Source: Amycolatopsis decaplanina DSM 44594
GTDB taxonomy: Bacteria; Actinomycetota; Actinomycetes; Mycobacteriales; Pseudonocardiaceae
Direction of reading: 5' to 3'
Assembly (NCBI RefSeq): GCF_000342005.1
Contig: NZ_AOHO01000074.1
Location: 434,001 to 498,000 of the forward strand
DNA length: 64,000 nucleotides
In this document: positions 51,188 through 59,763 of the stretch, piece by piece
Position numbering within the stretch: the first letter of the stretch is position 1
How the letters are laid out: each line of letters opens with the position of its first letter
Notes under the pieces: model-generated
Told to the model about the DNA's origin: nothing
The model's input: the letters and a program-made list of their open reading frames with translations, nothing else
Databases searched by the model: none
Translations under genes and position numbers: made by a program

Positions 51188-52170
51188 CCACGACGAAAGA
51201 TGTGACGATGCCGGCGGGGGCCACCCCGCCGGCATCGCCGCGCATCAAACCCCCGAAGTCCAACCGGCGCCTCCGCCTCGGCGAGCGGACGGCGCCGTAC
51301 CTGCTGATCCTTCCCGCACTGGTCGCGATCCTGGTCCTGTTGGGCTGGCCGACGCTGCAGCTGGTCGGGATCAGCCTCCGCAAGCTCGACCTCCGTGAGC
51401 TGGTCTCCGGAGAGATGGTCTGGGTCGGGTTCGAGAACTTCTCCGAGATCCTGTCCGACCCGGAGTTCTGGGAGATCACCGTCCGCACGCTGGTGTTCAC
51501 CGCGTCGGTCGTGATCCTCACCCTGCTGCTCGCGCTGCTCATGGCGGTGCTGATGCGGCATCTCAACCCGGTGGTCCGGGTGATCCTGCAGGTCGCGCTG
51601 ATCCTCGCGTGGGCGACCCCGGTGGTCGCGACGACCACGGTCTTCCAGTGGATCTTCGACCAGCAGTACGGCATCTTGAACAAGACGCTCGCGAAACTCG
51701 GTTTCGAGAGCTTCATCGGGCACTCCTGGTTCTCCACCGGCCCGAGCACGCTGACCGTCATCGGGGTGCTGGTCGTCTGGCAGGCCGTGCCGTTCGTGGC
51801 GTTCACGCTGTACGCCGGGCTTCTCGGCGTCCCGAAGGAGCAGTACGAAGCCGCGGGCATCGACGGCGCGAACGCCTGGCAGGCGTTCTGGGCGGTCAGC
51901 TGGCCGGCGATCCGGCCGATCCTGACCATGGTCACGTTCCTGTCGGTGCTGTGGGACTTCAAGTTGTTCGCCCAGGTTTGGGCGATCCGTCAAGGCGGTC
52001 CGGACGGCGCCAGCACGACGCTGCCGGTCTACATGTACCTCAAGGGCCTCGCGGGCAACCACTTCGGCCTGGCGGCGACCGCCGCCCTGCTGATGATGCT
52101 CGTGCTGATCCTGCTCACCGCCCGGTACGTCCAGCTGCTGGTGCGCACGAAGGAGGCCGACCTGTCATGA
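51184..52170 (+). CDS. Sugar ABC transporter permease (DasB/MalF-like)
   Basis: 328 residues, ATG overlapping the binding-protein stop (ATGA). Six membrane segments and the EAA coupling loop EQYEAAGIDGANAWQAFWAV. It forms the heterodimeric channel with the next gene. Confidence 0.92.
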   Translation: MTTTKDVTMPAGATPPASPRIKPPKSNRRLRLGERTAPYLLILPALVAILVLLGWPTLQLVGISLRKLDLRELVSGEMVWVGFENFSEILSDPEFWEITVRTLVFTASVVILTLLLALLMAVLMRHLNPVVRVILQVALILAWATPVVATTTVFQWIFDQQYGILNKTLAKLGFESFIGHSWFSTGPSTLTVIGVLVVWQAVPFVAFTLYAGLLGVPKEQYEAAGIDGANAWQAFWAVSWPAIRPILTMVTFLSVLWDFKLFAQVWAIRQGGPDGASTTLPVYMYLKGLAGNHFGLAATAALLMMLVLILLTARYVQLLVRTKEADLS

Positions 52171-52997
52171 GGAAGTCCCTGACCCAGCGGCTCGGCCTCG
52201 GCACGCTCGGCGTGGTCGCGGCCCTCCTGTTCGTCTTCCCGACGTACTGGATGTTCACTTCGTCGCTGAAGACACCGGGCCAGGTCCTGTCCCCGGATTA
52301 CGACCTCGTCCCGCTTTCGGTGACGTTCGACAACTTCGTCTCGGCGCTGACGAAGCCCGGATTCACCACGTACCTGACCAACAGCCTGATCGTCACGCTC
52401 GGCGCGGTGCTGTGCTCGCTCGTCGCGGGTGTCCTGGCCGCGGTTCCCCTGTCCCGCATGCGTTTCCGCGGGCGCAAGGGTTTCCTGCTGCTGGTGCTCA
52501 TCGCTCAGCTGGCGCCGTTCGAAGCGCTGCTGATCCCGATGTACCTGCTGATGCGCGACGCCGGGCTGCTCAACCAGCTGCCTTCGCTGCTGCTGGTGTA
52601 CTTCGCGGCGACGCTGCCCTTCACGTGCTGGATGCTCTACGGCTTCGTCAACGGCATCCCGTACGACCTCGAAGAGGCCGCGATGATCGACGGCTGCAGC
52701 CGCGCGGGCGCCTTCCGCCGGGTGACGCTGCCGTTGCTCGCGCCCGGACTGGTGACCACCTCGGTGTTCAGCTTCATCACCGCGTGGAACGAGTTCCTGT
52801 TCGCGTTCGTGTTCATGCGCGACCAGAACAAGCAGACGCTGCCGGTGTGGCTGTCCTCGTTCCGGACGGCGTTCTCCGTGGACTGGGGCGGCATCATGGC
52901 GGCGTCGGTCATCTACGCCGTGCCCGCACTGGTGTTCTTCATCATCGTTCAACGCAAGCTCGTGTCCAACCTGACCGCAGGCGCAGTGAAGGGGTAA
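52167..52997 (+). CDS. Sugar ABC transporter permease (DasC/MalG-like)
   Basis: 276 residues, ATG overlapping the previous stop (ATGA) with AGGAGG 11 nt upstream. Six membrane segments; the EAA loop is DLEEAAMIDGCSRAGAFRRV and the C-terminus ends NLTAGAVKG as in MalG-type permeases. Confidence 0.92.
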   Translation: MRKSLTQRLGLGTLGVVAALLFVFPTYWMFTSSLKTPGQVLSPDYDLVPLSVTFDNFVSALTKPGFTTYLTNSLIVTLGAVLCSLVAGVLAAVPLSRMRFRGRKGFLLLVLIAQLAPFEALLIPMYLLMRDAGLLNQLPSLLLVYFAATLPFTCWMLYGFVNGIPYDLEEAAMIDGCSRAGAFRRVTLPLLAPGLVTTSVFSFITAWNEFLFAFVFMRDQNKQTLPVWLSSFRTAFSVDWGGIMAASVIYAVPALVFFIIVQRKLVSNLTAGAVKG

Positions 52998-53000
52998 TCC

Positions 53001-54446
53001 TTGACTTCACCGGAAAAGCTCGCCGCATCCGTTCTCGTATCGGGCTTCGACGGCACCACCGCGCCGGATTGGCTGCGGCGCAGGGTGGCCGACGGCCTCG
53101 GCGGCGCGATCCTGTTCGGCCGCAACGTGGTCGATGACGAGCAGGTGGCCGCGCTCAGCGCGCAGCTGCGGGCGGAACGGCCCGACGTGCTCATCGGCAT
53201 CGACGAGGAGGGCGGTGATGTCACCCGGCTCGACGTCGCCACCGGCTCGTTCGTCCCGGGACCACTCGCACTCGGCGCCGCGGACGACGTCGAGCTGACG
53301 ACCTCGGTCGCGGCGGCGCTCGGCGAACGGCTCGCCGCGTGCGGGGTCACGATCAACTTCGCCCCGTGCGCGGATCTGACGCTGGCGGCGGAGGATCCCT
53401 CGATCGGGGTCCGGGCGTTCGGTTCGGATCCGGTGAAGGCGTCGCCGCATGTCGCGGCGTACATCACCGGCCTGCAGAAGTACGGCGTGGCCGCGTCGGC
53501 CAAGCACTTCCCCGGGCACGGGGCGGCGACGGACGATTCGCACCACGCGCTGCCGGTGCTGCCCCGGACCGAGGCGGAACTGCACGAGATCGAACTCGTC
53601 CCGTTCAAGGCGGCGATCGCGGCGGGCGTGCGCGCGGTGATGACCGGGCACCTCGTCGTGCCCGCTTGGGGTGATCTGCCCGCGACGCTCAACCCGAAGG
53701 CGCTCACCGACGTCCTGCGCGGCGAACTCGGCTTCACCGGCGCGGTGATCACCGACGCGCTCGACATGGGCGCCGTCGCGGGCGAACTCGGCAAGACCGA
53801 GGGCGTCGGCCGGGCGTCGGTGCGGGCGCTGATCGCCGGAGCCGACGCGCTCTGCCTCGGCGGTGTGTCGTTCGAAGAGGACGAGCTGAACCAGATCGCG
53901 GCGGTCATCGCGGCCGCCGTCGAGTCCGGCGAGCTGCCGCTGGAGCGGCTGGCCGAAGCGTCGGAACGGGTCGCCGCGCTCGGCACACCCCCGGTGTCGA
54001 CGCCGATCTCGCCGGTGGATCACCGGCTCGGCCTGGAGGCGGCGCGCAAGGCGTTGCGGATCCAGGGTTCGCCGAAGCTGGCCGGGCCGCCGCTGGTGAT
54101 CGACATCGAGACCGAGCCGATCATCGCGGCGGGGCCGATGCCGTGGGGTCTCGGCTCGCATCTGACCGGACTCGTGCCCGGCACCCGTGCGCTCAAGGTC
54201 GGCGCGGAGGGGATCGCGACCGCGATCGAGGCCGTCCACGGCGCTCGCGACATCGTGGTGGTGACGCGCGAAGCGCACCGGCACCCCGAGGTCCGCGAGT
54301 TCCTGAGCTGGCTGCGTGAGGCAGGCGTGGACTACATCCGGGTCGAGACCGGCGTGCCGGGGCCGGACACCGGCACCGGCCCGCGGATCGACACGTTCAG
54401 CGGGTCCTACGTCAGCCTCCGCGCCGCCGCCGACTACCTGGCCTGA
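53001..54446 (+). CDS. GH3 beta-N-acetylhexosaminidase (NagZ/DasD type)
   Basis: 481 residues from a TTG at 53001, 3 nt after the permease stop. The GH3 core is intact: SAKHFPGHGAATDDSHHALP holds the NagZ-specific His of the Asp-His acid/base dyad, and VITDALDMGAV the Asp nucleophile. A C-terminal extension (about 350-481) resembles the second GH3 domain. No signal peptide, so it acts in the cytoplasm on imported GlcNAc-containing disaccharides, matching DasD in streptomycete das operons. Confidence 0.92.
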   Translation: MTSPEKLAASVLVSGFDGTTAPDWLRRRVADGLGGAILFGRNVVDDEQVAALSAQLRAERPDVLIGIDEEGGDVTRLDVATGSFVPGPLALGAADDVELTTSVAAALGERLAACGVTINFAPCADLTLAAEDPSIGVRAFGSDPVKASPHVAAYITGLQKYGVAASAKHFPGHGAATDDSHHALPVLPRTEAELHEIELVPFKAAIAAGVRAVMTGHLVVPAWGDLPATLNPKALTDVLRGELGFTGAVITDALDMGAVAGELGKTEGVGRASVRALIAGADALCLGGVSFEEDELNQIAAVIAAAVESGELPLERLAEASERVAALGTPPVSTPISPVDHRLGLEAARKALRIQGSPKLAGPPLVIDIETEPIIAAGPMPWGLGSHLTGLVPGTRALKVGAEGIATAIEAVHGARDIVVVTREAHRHPEVREFLSWLREAGVDYIRVETGVPGPDTGTGPRIDTFSGSYVSLRAAADYLA

Positions 54447-54466
54447 CACCCCCAGATCCACCCCTG

Positions 54467-54532
54467 ACGCAATTCGGCACCTGGTTGCGGTACTTGCACA
54501 CGCAAGGACCGCAAGCAGGTGCCGAATTGCGT
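54467..54532. repeat. Palindrome family B-like copy after nagZ-type gene
   Basis: Arms 54467-54490 and 54509-54532 (24 bp, one mismatch; CCGCAAGCAGGTGCCGAATT on the right) with an 18-nt loop beginning TACTTGCACACGC. It starts 20 nt after the GH3 stop. The rest of the 226-bp gap to the GTPase remnant holds no gene I can support. Confidence 0.8.
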
Positions 54533-54672
54533 AGGGGGTAATTCGGTTGCGGCACCGAAGCGGGGGTGCTGTAGTCGGGAAGATCGGTTCCCGGCCTAGG
54601 AGATGATCGCCTTGCGGATGTCCGGGTCCTTCCACCGGGTAATTTCCGCCTACCTCAAGGACAAGACATCTC

Positions 54673-55133
54673 GTGAAGACCCTCGATCCGGGGATTCCGG
54701 CGCATGTTGACGCGCACACCGCCGGGATCATCGGCGGGCTGGGCAGCGTCGATGACGACAGCACGCAGACCGACACGCCGGCGCTGGAACGCGCCCGCGG
54801 GATCACCATCAACGCGGCCGTGGTGTCGTTCGCCGTCGGCGACGTCTCCGTCAATCTGATCGACACCCCCTGCCATCCCGATTTCATCCGACAAGAGCAT
54901 GTCCAGCACCGCGGGCGACTTCCGCGACCTGACGCCGTTGGTGCTGATGGCCGCGCTGCTGGCGCAGGCTCGCGCCGTCCCTCGTACCCTCGGCGCCCCG
55001 AGGAGAGGGCCTGATGGAGACCGTCTTCCACGGCTACCGGCCGGTCCGGGGAGCGGCGCCGTCACGGTCGAGAACCGACCACGACCCGTTGGAGCGCAAG
55101 GAATATCTGCCACGCGTGCTGCGGCGCGTCTGA
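54673..55133 (+). pseudogene. Remnant of a TetM/OtrA-type ribosomal protection GTPase
   Basis: Three pieces of an elongation-factor-like GTPase survive in three different frames. Piece 1 (GTG 54673, frame 1): GIPAHVDA, SVDDDSTQTDTPALERARG with switch I RGIT, then VNLIDTPCHPDF; the P-loop GKT(S) segment is deleted and DTPGH has become DTPCH. Piece 2 (from about 54899, frame 2): MSSTAGDFRDLTPLVLMAAL, a late-domain segment. Piece 3 (from 55014, frame 3): HGYRPVRGAAPSRSRTDHDP, ending in LRRV and TGA at 55133, the family C-terminus. Roughly 500 residues are missing. An intact gene would displace tetracycline from ribosomes or be a related factor. Confidence 0.85.
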
Positions 55134-55149
55134 GGGAACGGAGAACGTC

Positions 55150-56115
55150 ATGGTTTCACGGCTCGGGGTCAGGATCCCGCGCGAGCTGCCCGCCGCCCGG
55201 CTGACCGGCCTCGCACGACGCGCGGAGCAGGAGGGCTTGGACGAGGTCTGGATCGTCGAGGACTGTTTCTACGCGGGCGGGATCGCGACGGCGTCGGCGG
55301 TGCTGGCGGCGACCGAGAAGATCACCCTCGGCATCGGCATCATGCCCGCCGTGGCCAGGAACCCGGCCATCGCGGCGATGGAGATCGCGGCGCTGGCGGA
55401 GCTGTACCCGGGACGGCTGATCGCCGGGTTCGGGCACGGGGTGCCGAGCTGGATGCGGCAGATCGACGCGTGGCCGAAGTCGGCGCTGGCCGCGTTCGAA
55501 GAGACGCTGACGGTGATCCGGCGGCTGCTTGCCGGTGAGCGCGTTTCCTTCGAGGGCAAGCACGTCCGGCTCGACGAGGTCGAACTGGAGTTCCCGCCCG
55601 CGCTGCCGCCGAAGCTCATCGCCGGCGTCCGCGGCCCGAAGTCGCTCGCGGCGGCGGGCCGGGTCGCCGACGGGACGCTTCTCGCCGAACCGGCGACCCC
55701 GGAGTACGTCCGCGCGACGCGGGACCTCATCGGCGCCGAAAGTCCTTCGATCGCCACCTACAACTGGCTGGCCCTCGACGAAGATCCCGAGCGTGCCCGC
55801 GAGCGCGCTCGGTCCGACGTCGCTTCCGCGATCGGGCCGAACTCGGGCCCGGCGCTGGAACCGCTGGACTTCGGCGCCGAATTGCTGGCCGAAGTCGCCG
55901 CCGCGAAGGACGACCGGGCAGAACTGGCGCGGCGGCTGCGGCCCGAGTGGATCGACCGGCTGAGCATCAGCGGGCCGCTCGACCGTTGTGCCGAGCAGAT
56001 CCGCGCGCTGTACGCGGCCGGGACCGAATCCGTCATCCTGCTTCCTCTGCTCGGTGAGCCGGAGGAAGAGTCCTTCGCCGCGGCCGGCCGTATTGCCTCG
56101 GCCCTGCGCGGCTGA
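55150..56115 (+). CDS. LLM-class flavin-dependent oxidoreductase
   Basis: 321 residues, GGAGAACGTC before ATG 55150. Luciferase-like TIM barrel: LARRAEQEGLDEVWIVEDCF, ITLGIGIMPAVARNPAIAAM, LYPGRLIAGFGHGVPSWMRQ. Family members use FMN or F420; in this order coenzyme F420 use is common, but the sequence does not decide. Substrate unknown. It starts 17 nt after the GTPase remnant. Confidence 0.9.
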   Translation: MVSRLGVRIPRELPAARLTGLARRAEQEGLDEVWIVEDCFYAGGIATASAVLAATEKITLGIGIMPAVARNPAIAAMEIAALAELYPGRLIAGFGHGVPSWMRQIDAWPKSALAAFEETLTVIRRLLAGERVSFEGKHVRLDEVELEFPPALPPKLIAGVRGPKSLAAAGRVADGTLLAEPATPEYVRATRDLIGAESPSIATYNWLALDEDPERARERARSDVASAIGPNSGPALEPLDFGAELLAEVAAAKDDRAELARRLRPEWIDRLSISGPLDRCAEQIRALYAAGTESVILLPLLGEPEEESFAAAGRIASALRG

Positions 56116-56120
56116 CCCCA

Positions 56121-56186
56121 CCGCGTTCAGAGGACCAATTGCGGTACTTGCGCACGCGACTACCGCAATTGGTCCTCTGAACGCGG
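56121..56186. repeat. Palindrome family B-like copy inside a dehydrogenase 3' end
   Basis: Perfect 26-bp arms 56121-56146 and 56161-56186 with a 14-nt loop. The loop and inner stem share TTGCGGTACTTGC-CACGC with the copy at 54467-54532, while the outer arms differ. The right arm encodes the last eight residues of the convergent dehydrogenase, and its stop lies at the loop edge. Confidence 0.85.
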
Positions 56187-57050
56187 ACTGGGGCGGGCTT
56201 CGAGTGCCTTGACGACGGCGACCATGTCCTCCGCGCCGAAACCGCGCCGCGCGGTCTCGGCGTAGAGGGCACGGGACGCCTCGATCAGCGGCAACTCCAG
56301 GCCCGCTTCCCCGGCCGCCGCCGCGATCAACTCGACATTGGCCAGGACGTTCGCGATCGAGGCCTGCGGCGCGAAATCCTCCTCGACCAGTTTGGGCGCC
56401 TTGACCCGCAGGATCGGGCTGGCCAGCTGGCCCGCGCCGAGGACATCGGCGAGCAGGCCGAGATCGAGCCCGTGCGCCCGGGCGAAGTGAACGGTCTCGG
56501 CGAGCCCGGTCACGACCGCGGTCAGGTGCACGTTGACCGCCAGCTTCATCAGGAGCCCGTTGGGGACCGGCCCGCAGTGCACGGTTTCCCGGCACATCGG
56601 TCCGAACAGCTCCCGGATCTCCTCGATCGCGGCGGGGTCACCCGCGAGCATCGCGACCAGCTCACCCGCCTCCGCCGGGATCCGCGAGCCGGAGACCGGC
56701 GCCTCCACGTACTTCGCCCCGGCCGCGCGGAGCCCGGCCTCGAGTTCACGGGAATGGCCCGGCGCCGTCGTTCCCATGTGGACGATCGTGCGGCCCGCCA
56801 CCCTCCCGGCGAACGCCGGCCCTCCACGGTCGAGCACGGCGTCGACCGCCGCCTCGTCCTTGAGCATCAGGATCACGACTTCGCACCGCGCGAAGAGCTC
56901 GGCCACGTCTTCGACAGCCTCGGCCACCTGGTCCGCCTTGCCCGGGGTGCGATTCCACACGAGCAACGGGACCCCGGCCCGCGCCAGGTTCAGTGCCATC
57001 GGCCCGCCCATGCTGCCCAGCCCGGCGAAACCGACTCGCGAGATGTCCAT
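56160..57050 (-). CDS. NAD(P)-dependent beta-hydroxyacid dehydrogenase-like protein
   Basis: 296 residues from ATG 57050. N-terminal Rossmann GFAGLGSMGGPMALNLARAG, the 3-hydroxyisobutyrate-dehydrogenase substrate motif EAPVSGSRIPAEAGELVAM (about residue 117), and the catalytic Lys in NGLLMKLAVNVHLTAV. Oxidises a small hydroxyacid or reduces an imine; substrate not visible. The C-terminus PRSEDQLR comes from the palindrome at 56121-56186. Confidence 0.9.
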   Translation of the reverse strand: MDISRVGFAGLGSMGGPMALNLARAGVPLLVWNRTPGKADQVAEAVEDVAELFARCEVVILMLKDEAAVDAVLDRGGPAFAGRVAGRTIVHMGTTAPGHSRELEAGLRAAGAKYVEAPVSGSRIPAEAGELVAMLAGDPAAIEEIRELFGPMCRETVHCGPVPNGLLMKLAVNVHLTAVVTGLAETVHFARAHGLDLGLLADVLGAGQLASPILRVKAPKLVEEDFAPQASIANVLANVELIAAAAGEAGLELPLIEASRALYAETARRGFGAEDMVAVVKALEARPSPRSEDQLR

Positions 57051-57222
57051 GACACCCACTGTGCGGTATCGCCGGGGCCGGGAGCGGCCGATGCGACGTT
57101 CCTGTCGGAAATCGCGAGGAACAGCCCTTCCGGTCTCCCGAAAGCCGGTCCGTTCCGCCCCTGTCACGGCAGGTGGCGATCCCTAACGTCGTCGGGGTAC
57201 CGACCACAGAGGGGGACCCCAC

Positions 57223-58893
57223 ATGCCCGACACCGAGGCCGCACGGCACTTCGTCACCGTCTCCGTCGACGACCCCGCCGCGCTGCGTCTGCTCGCCCAG
57301 CGCGGGCTCGACCTGTTCCCCTCGACCGCGAAGGAGACCGACGGCGGCGCGGCGATCGACGGGTACCTTCGCGACAGCGAGATCACCGCACTCACCGACA
57401 GCGGTCATGACGTCCTGGTCCATCCCGACGTCGAGGCCGCGCCGCTGGAGGTCGCGCCGGAACCCGGCGAGCGGACCCTCGCCGTCGGGCCGGAAGCCGC
57501 CGTACCACCCGGCTATCAGGCGTCGTACCACTTCGAACGGCTCATCCAGGACATGGCGCAGGCGCTGCCGGACACCCTGTCTCGTGTCCGGTTGCCCGAA
57601 CCGTCGGTCCAGGGCAAGCCGATCTCCGCGCTGCGCATGCGCGGCGGCACCCGCGCCGACCGGCCGGGCGTGATCCTGATGGCCGGGGCACACGCGCGGG
57701 AACTGATGAACCCGGAACTGCTGTACAACTGGATCTTCCGGGTCGCCCACTGCCTGTCTTCGGAGACGGCCGTGAACTATCCGGCCGTCGTCTACCAGCA
57801 CGGCACGATCAGGATGCTGGTCGACAACCTGGACATCTTCGTCGTCCCCATGGTCAACCCGGACGGCCGGGACATCGTGATGTCCGCGGAACACCTGCGG
57901 ATGTGGCGCGGAAACAGCAGCGGTGTCGACCTGAACCGCAACTACGACTTCCTTTTCGACAGCGGCATCGGCACCAGCACCGACCCGGCGAGCGAGGTCT
58001 ACCGCGGGCCGCACGCGTTCTCGGAACCGGAGACCCGCAACATCCGCTGGCTGCTCGACACCTTCCCGCATGTCGTCGCCGTGCTGGACCTGCATTCCTA
58101 CAGCGAGCTGATCCTCCACCCGTGGGGCGACGACGACAACCAGACCACCGATCCCGCGCAGAACTTCCGGGTGCCGAACCCGGATCGCGGCGTGCCGAAC
58201 GACGGGCGCTACCGCGAGTACATCCCGGAAGGCGACCTGAACTGGTTCGTCCGCGCGGGAAACCGGATGCGGGACATGATCATGAAACAGCACGGCCGCC
58301 CGTACGCGGTCCAGCAGAGCGTCGGGCTGTATCCGACGACGGCGACCATCGACGACTACACGTTCTCCCGGCACTTCGTGAACCCCGGGCTGAAGAAGGT
58401 GCGGACGTTCTGCATCGAGACCGGCAAACCGCCGGTCGGCGGCGACGTCCTCGGTGCCTTCCAGCCGCCGTACGAGGACGCCCGCAAGGTGATCGAAGAG
58501 GTCGGGCCCGCAGTGGTGGAGTTCCTGCTGGAGATCTACTGCCCGACCGGTCCCGACAGTCTGTTGCTTCAGGAGGCCGATGAGGTCCTCGCCCGGCACA
58601 TGGGAGCTTCGCGGGAACTGTACGACGGCCTGGTCTCGCACGGGCCGGCCATCCTGCGGGCGTTGGGCGACGATCCGCGAGCGCGGGTGAAGGCGACCAT
58701 CGCCTTGAAGCGGCTCACGGAGAGCGCTCGGCTGGAACACGATCCGGTGCTCGAAAGCGACGTCGCCGAGAAGCTGGCCGAGGCCGCGACGGCGATCGGC
58801 GAGGCTGTCCCGGAAGCCCTGTCGCTGCTGAAGGAGTTCGCCGCGCGCACCGAACGGGCGGCCGGGCAACGGATCAGCGCTGCACTGAGCTAG
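57223..58893 (+). CDS. M14-family zinc carboxypeptidase, no signal peptide
   Basis: 556 residues, ATG 57223 with GAGGGGG upstream. Zinc ligands HxxE in AGAHARELMNPE (about residue 152), VDLNRNYDFLF, the zinc His in LDLHSYSELILHPWG and the catalytic Glu in RTFCIETGKP form a complete M14 active site. The N-terminal 90 residues look like a prodomain-type fold, and the C-terminal about 130 residues are helical. M14 enzymes are usually secreted; no signal sequence is seen, so it is cytoplasmic or exported unusually. Confidence 0.9.
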   Translation: MPDTEAARHFVTVSVDDPAALRLLAQRGLDLFPSTAKETDGGAAIDGYLRDSEITALTDSGHDVLVHPDVEAAPLEVAPEPGERTLAVGPEAAVPPGYQASYHFERLIQDMAQALPDTLSRVRLPEPSVQGKPISALRMRGGTRADRPGVILMAGAHARELMNPELLYNWIFRVAHCLSSETAVNYPAVVYQHGTIRMLVDNLDIFVVPMVNPDGRDIVMSAEHLRMWRGNSSGVDLNRNYDFLFDSGIGTSTDPASEVYRGPHAFSEPETRNIRWLLDTFPHVVAVLDLHSYSELILHPWGDDDNQTTDPAQNFRVPNPDRGVPNDGRYREYIPEGDLNWFVRAGNRMRDMIMKQHGRPYAVQQSVGLYPTTATIDDYTFSRHFVNPGLKKVRTFCIETGKPPVGGDVLGAFQPPYEDARKVIEEVGPAVVEFLLEIYCPTGPDSLLLQEADEVLARHMGASRELYDGLVSHGPAILRALGDDPRARVKATIALKRLTESARLEHDPVLESDVAEKLAEAATAIGEAVPEALSLLKEFAARTERAAGQRISAALS

Positions 58894-58895
58894 CG

Positions 58896-58945
58896 GCCTC
58901 GTGAGTGGCAAGGACGGTTAGAACCGTCCTTGCCACTCACGAGGC
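58896..58945. repeat. Dispersed palindrome, family A copy 3 with compensatory changes
   Basis: 24-bp perfect arms, 2 nt after the carboxypeptidase stop and 2 nt before the convergent GNAT stop. Relative to copies 1 and 2, a T-A pair has become C-G (GTGGCAAGG / CCTTGCCAC) and the centre is inverted (TTAGAA for TTCTAA), so pairing is kept. Confidence 0.9.
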
Positions 58946-58947
58946 GC

Positions 58948-59685
58948 TCAGAAGGGGTGCTCCATCCACACGTTCGCCTCCACGTAGACCCCGCAGTCCC
59001 GCTCGACGTTCGCGTGCACCGGCGCGATCCCGCCGGGAATCACGTTGTCGCCGTCGGCGAGTTTGACCCCGGTCCACTCCTGCCAGTCCGCGATCGAGCC
59101 CGAAATGGTCACCGCGAACGGGCACACCTTGATCATCCGCGCGCCGAGCCGTTCGTGGGTGCGCAGCCAGCGGTCGGCGAACAGCCCGTCCTCGCGCCGC
59201 CGGATGGCGTACTCCTCCATGGGGACGTCCGGTTCGTCTTCCTTGCCGATCGGGCGCACGGAGACGATCAGCCGCTTCAACCCCGTCTCGGCCGCGCGTG
59301 CCTTGAGCGCCTTGAGCATCGGCGTGGACAGGCCCGTCCCGCGCATTCGCGGCGCCACAACGACTTCGAGTGCGCACAGGGTGTCCGGCGCACGGCCGTC
59401 CATCAGGTCTTGCGCGGCCCACTGGATCGCCTCGTCCCAGCCGTGCGCCGGCAACTCGCGGCGGTCTTCGGCGGGATAGGTCAGCGGGACCGACAGCGCC
59501 CGCGCGATCGGTTCGCCGTCGTCGTCCAGCGCGATCAGGAAGTACCGGGACCAGTGGCGCAGGAACCGTTCCGGGGTGATCATCTTGCCGCTGAACCCGG
59601 CGTAGATGAACTCACCGCCGACATCACCGAGATCCAGCGCGGGATCGAGGAGATCGGGACGGGACGCAAGATCGACGATTCGCAT
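58948..59685 (-). CDS. GNAT-family N-acetyltransferase
   Basis: 245 residues, ATG 59685. The acetyl-CoA loop VVVAPRMRGTGLSTPMLKAL (about residue 110) identifies GNAT; the preceding strand is TLCALEVVVA. A long C-terminal extension (about 140-245) is specific to a subset. Acceptor unknown. Its stop borders the family A palindrome. Confidence 0.83.
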   Translation of the reverse strand: MRIVDLASRPDLLDPALDLGDVGGEFIYAGFSGKMITPERFLRHWSRYFLIALDDDGEPIARALSVPLTYPAEDRRELPAHGWDEAIQWAAQDLMDGRAPDTLCALEVVVAPRMRGTGLSTPMLKALKARAAETGLKRLIVSVRPIGKEDEPDVPMEEYAIRRREDGLFADRWLRTHERLGARMIKVCPFAVTISGSIADWQEWTGVKLADGDNVIPGGIAPVHANVERDCGVYVEANVWMEHPF

Positions 59686-59763
59686 GCCGCCCAGTCAACC
59701 GAGCCGGTGATCGGCCCGATAGCTGCTTCCGGGCGATGATCAAGCCGGCTGACGCGGCGCGGC

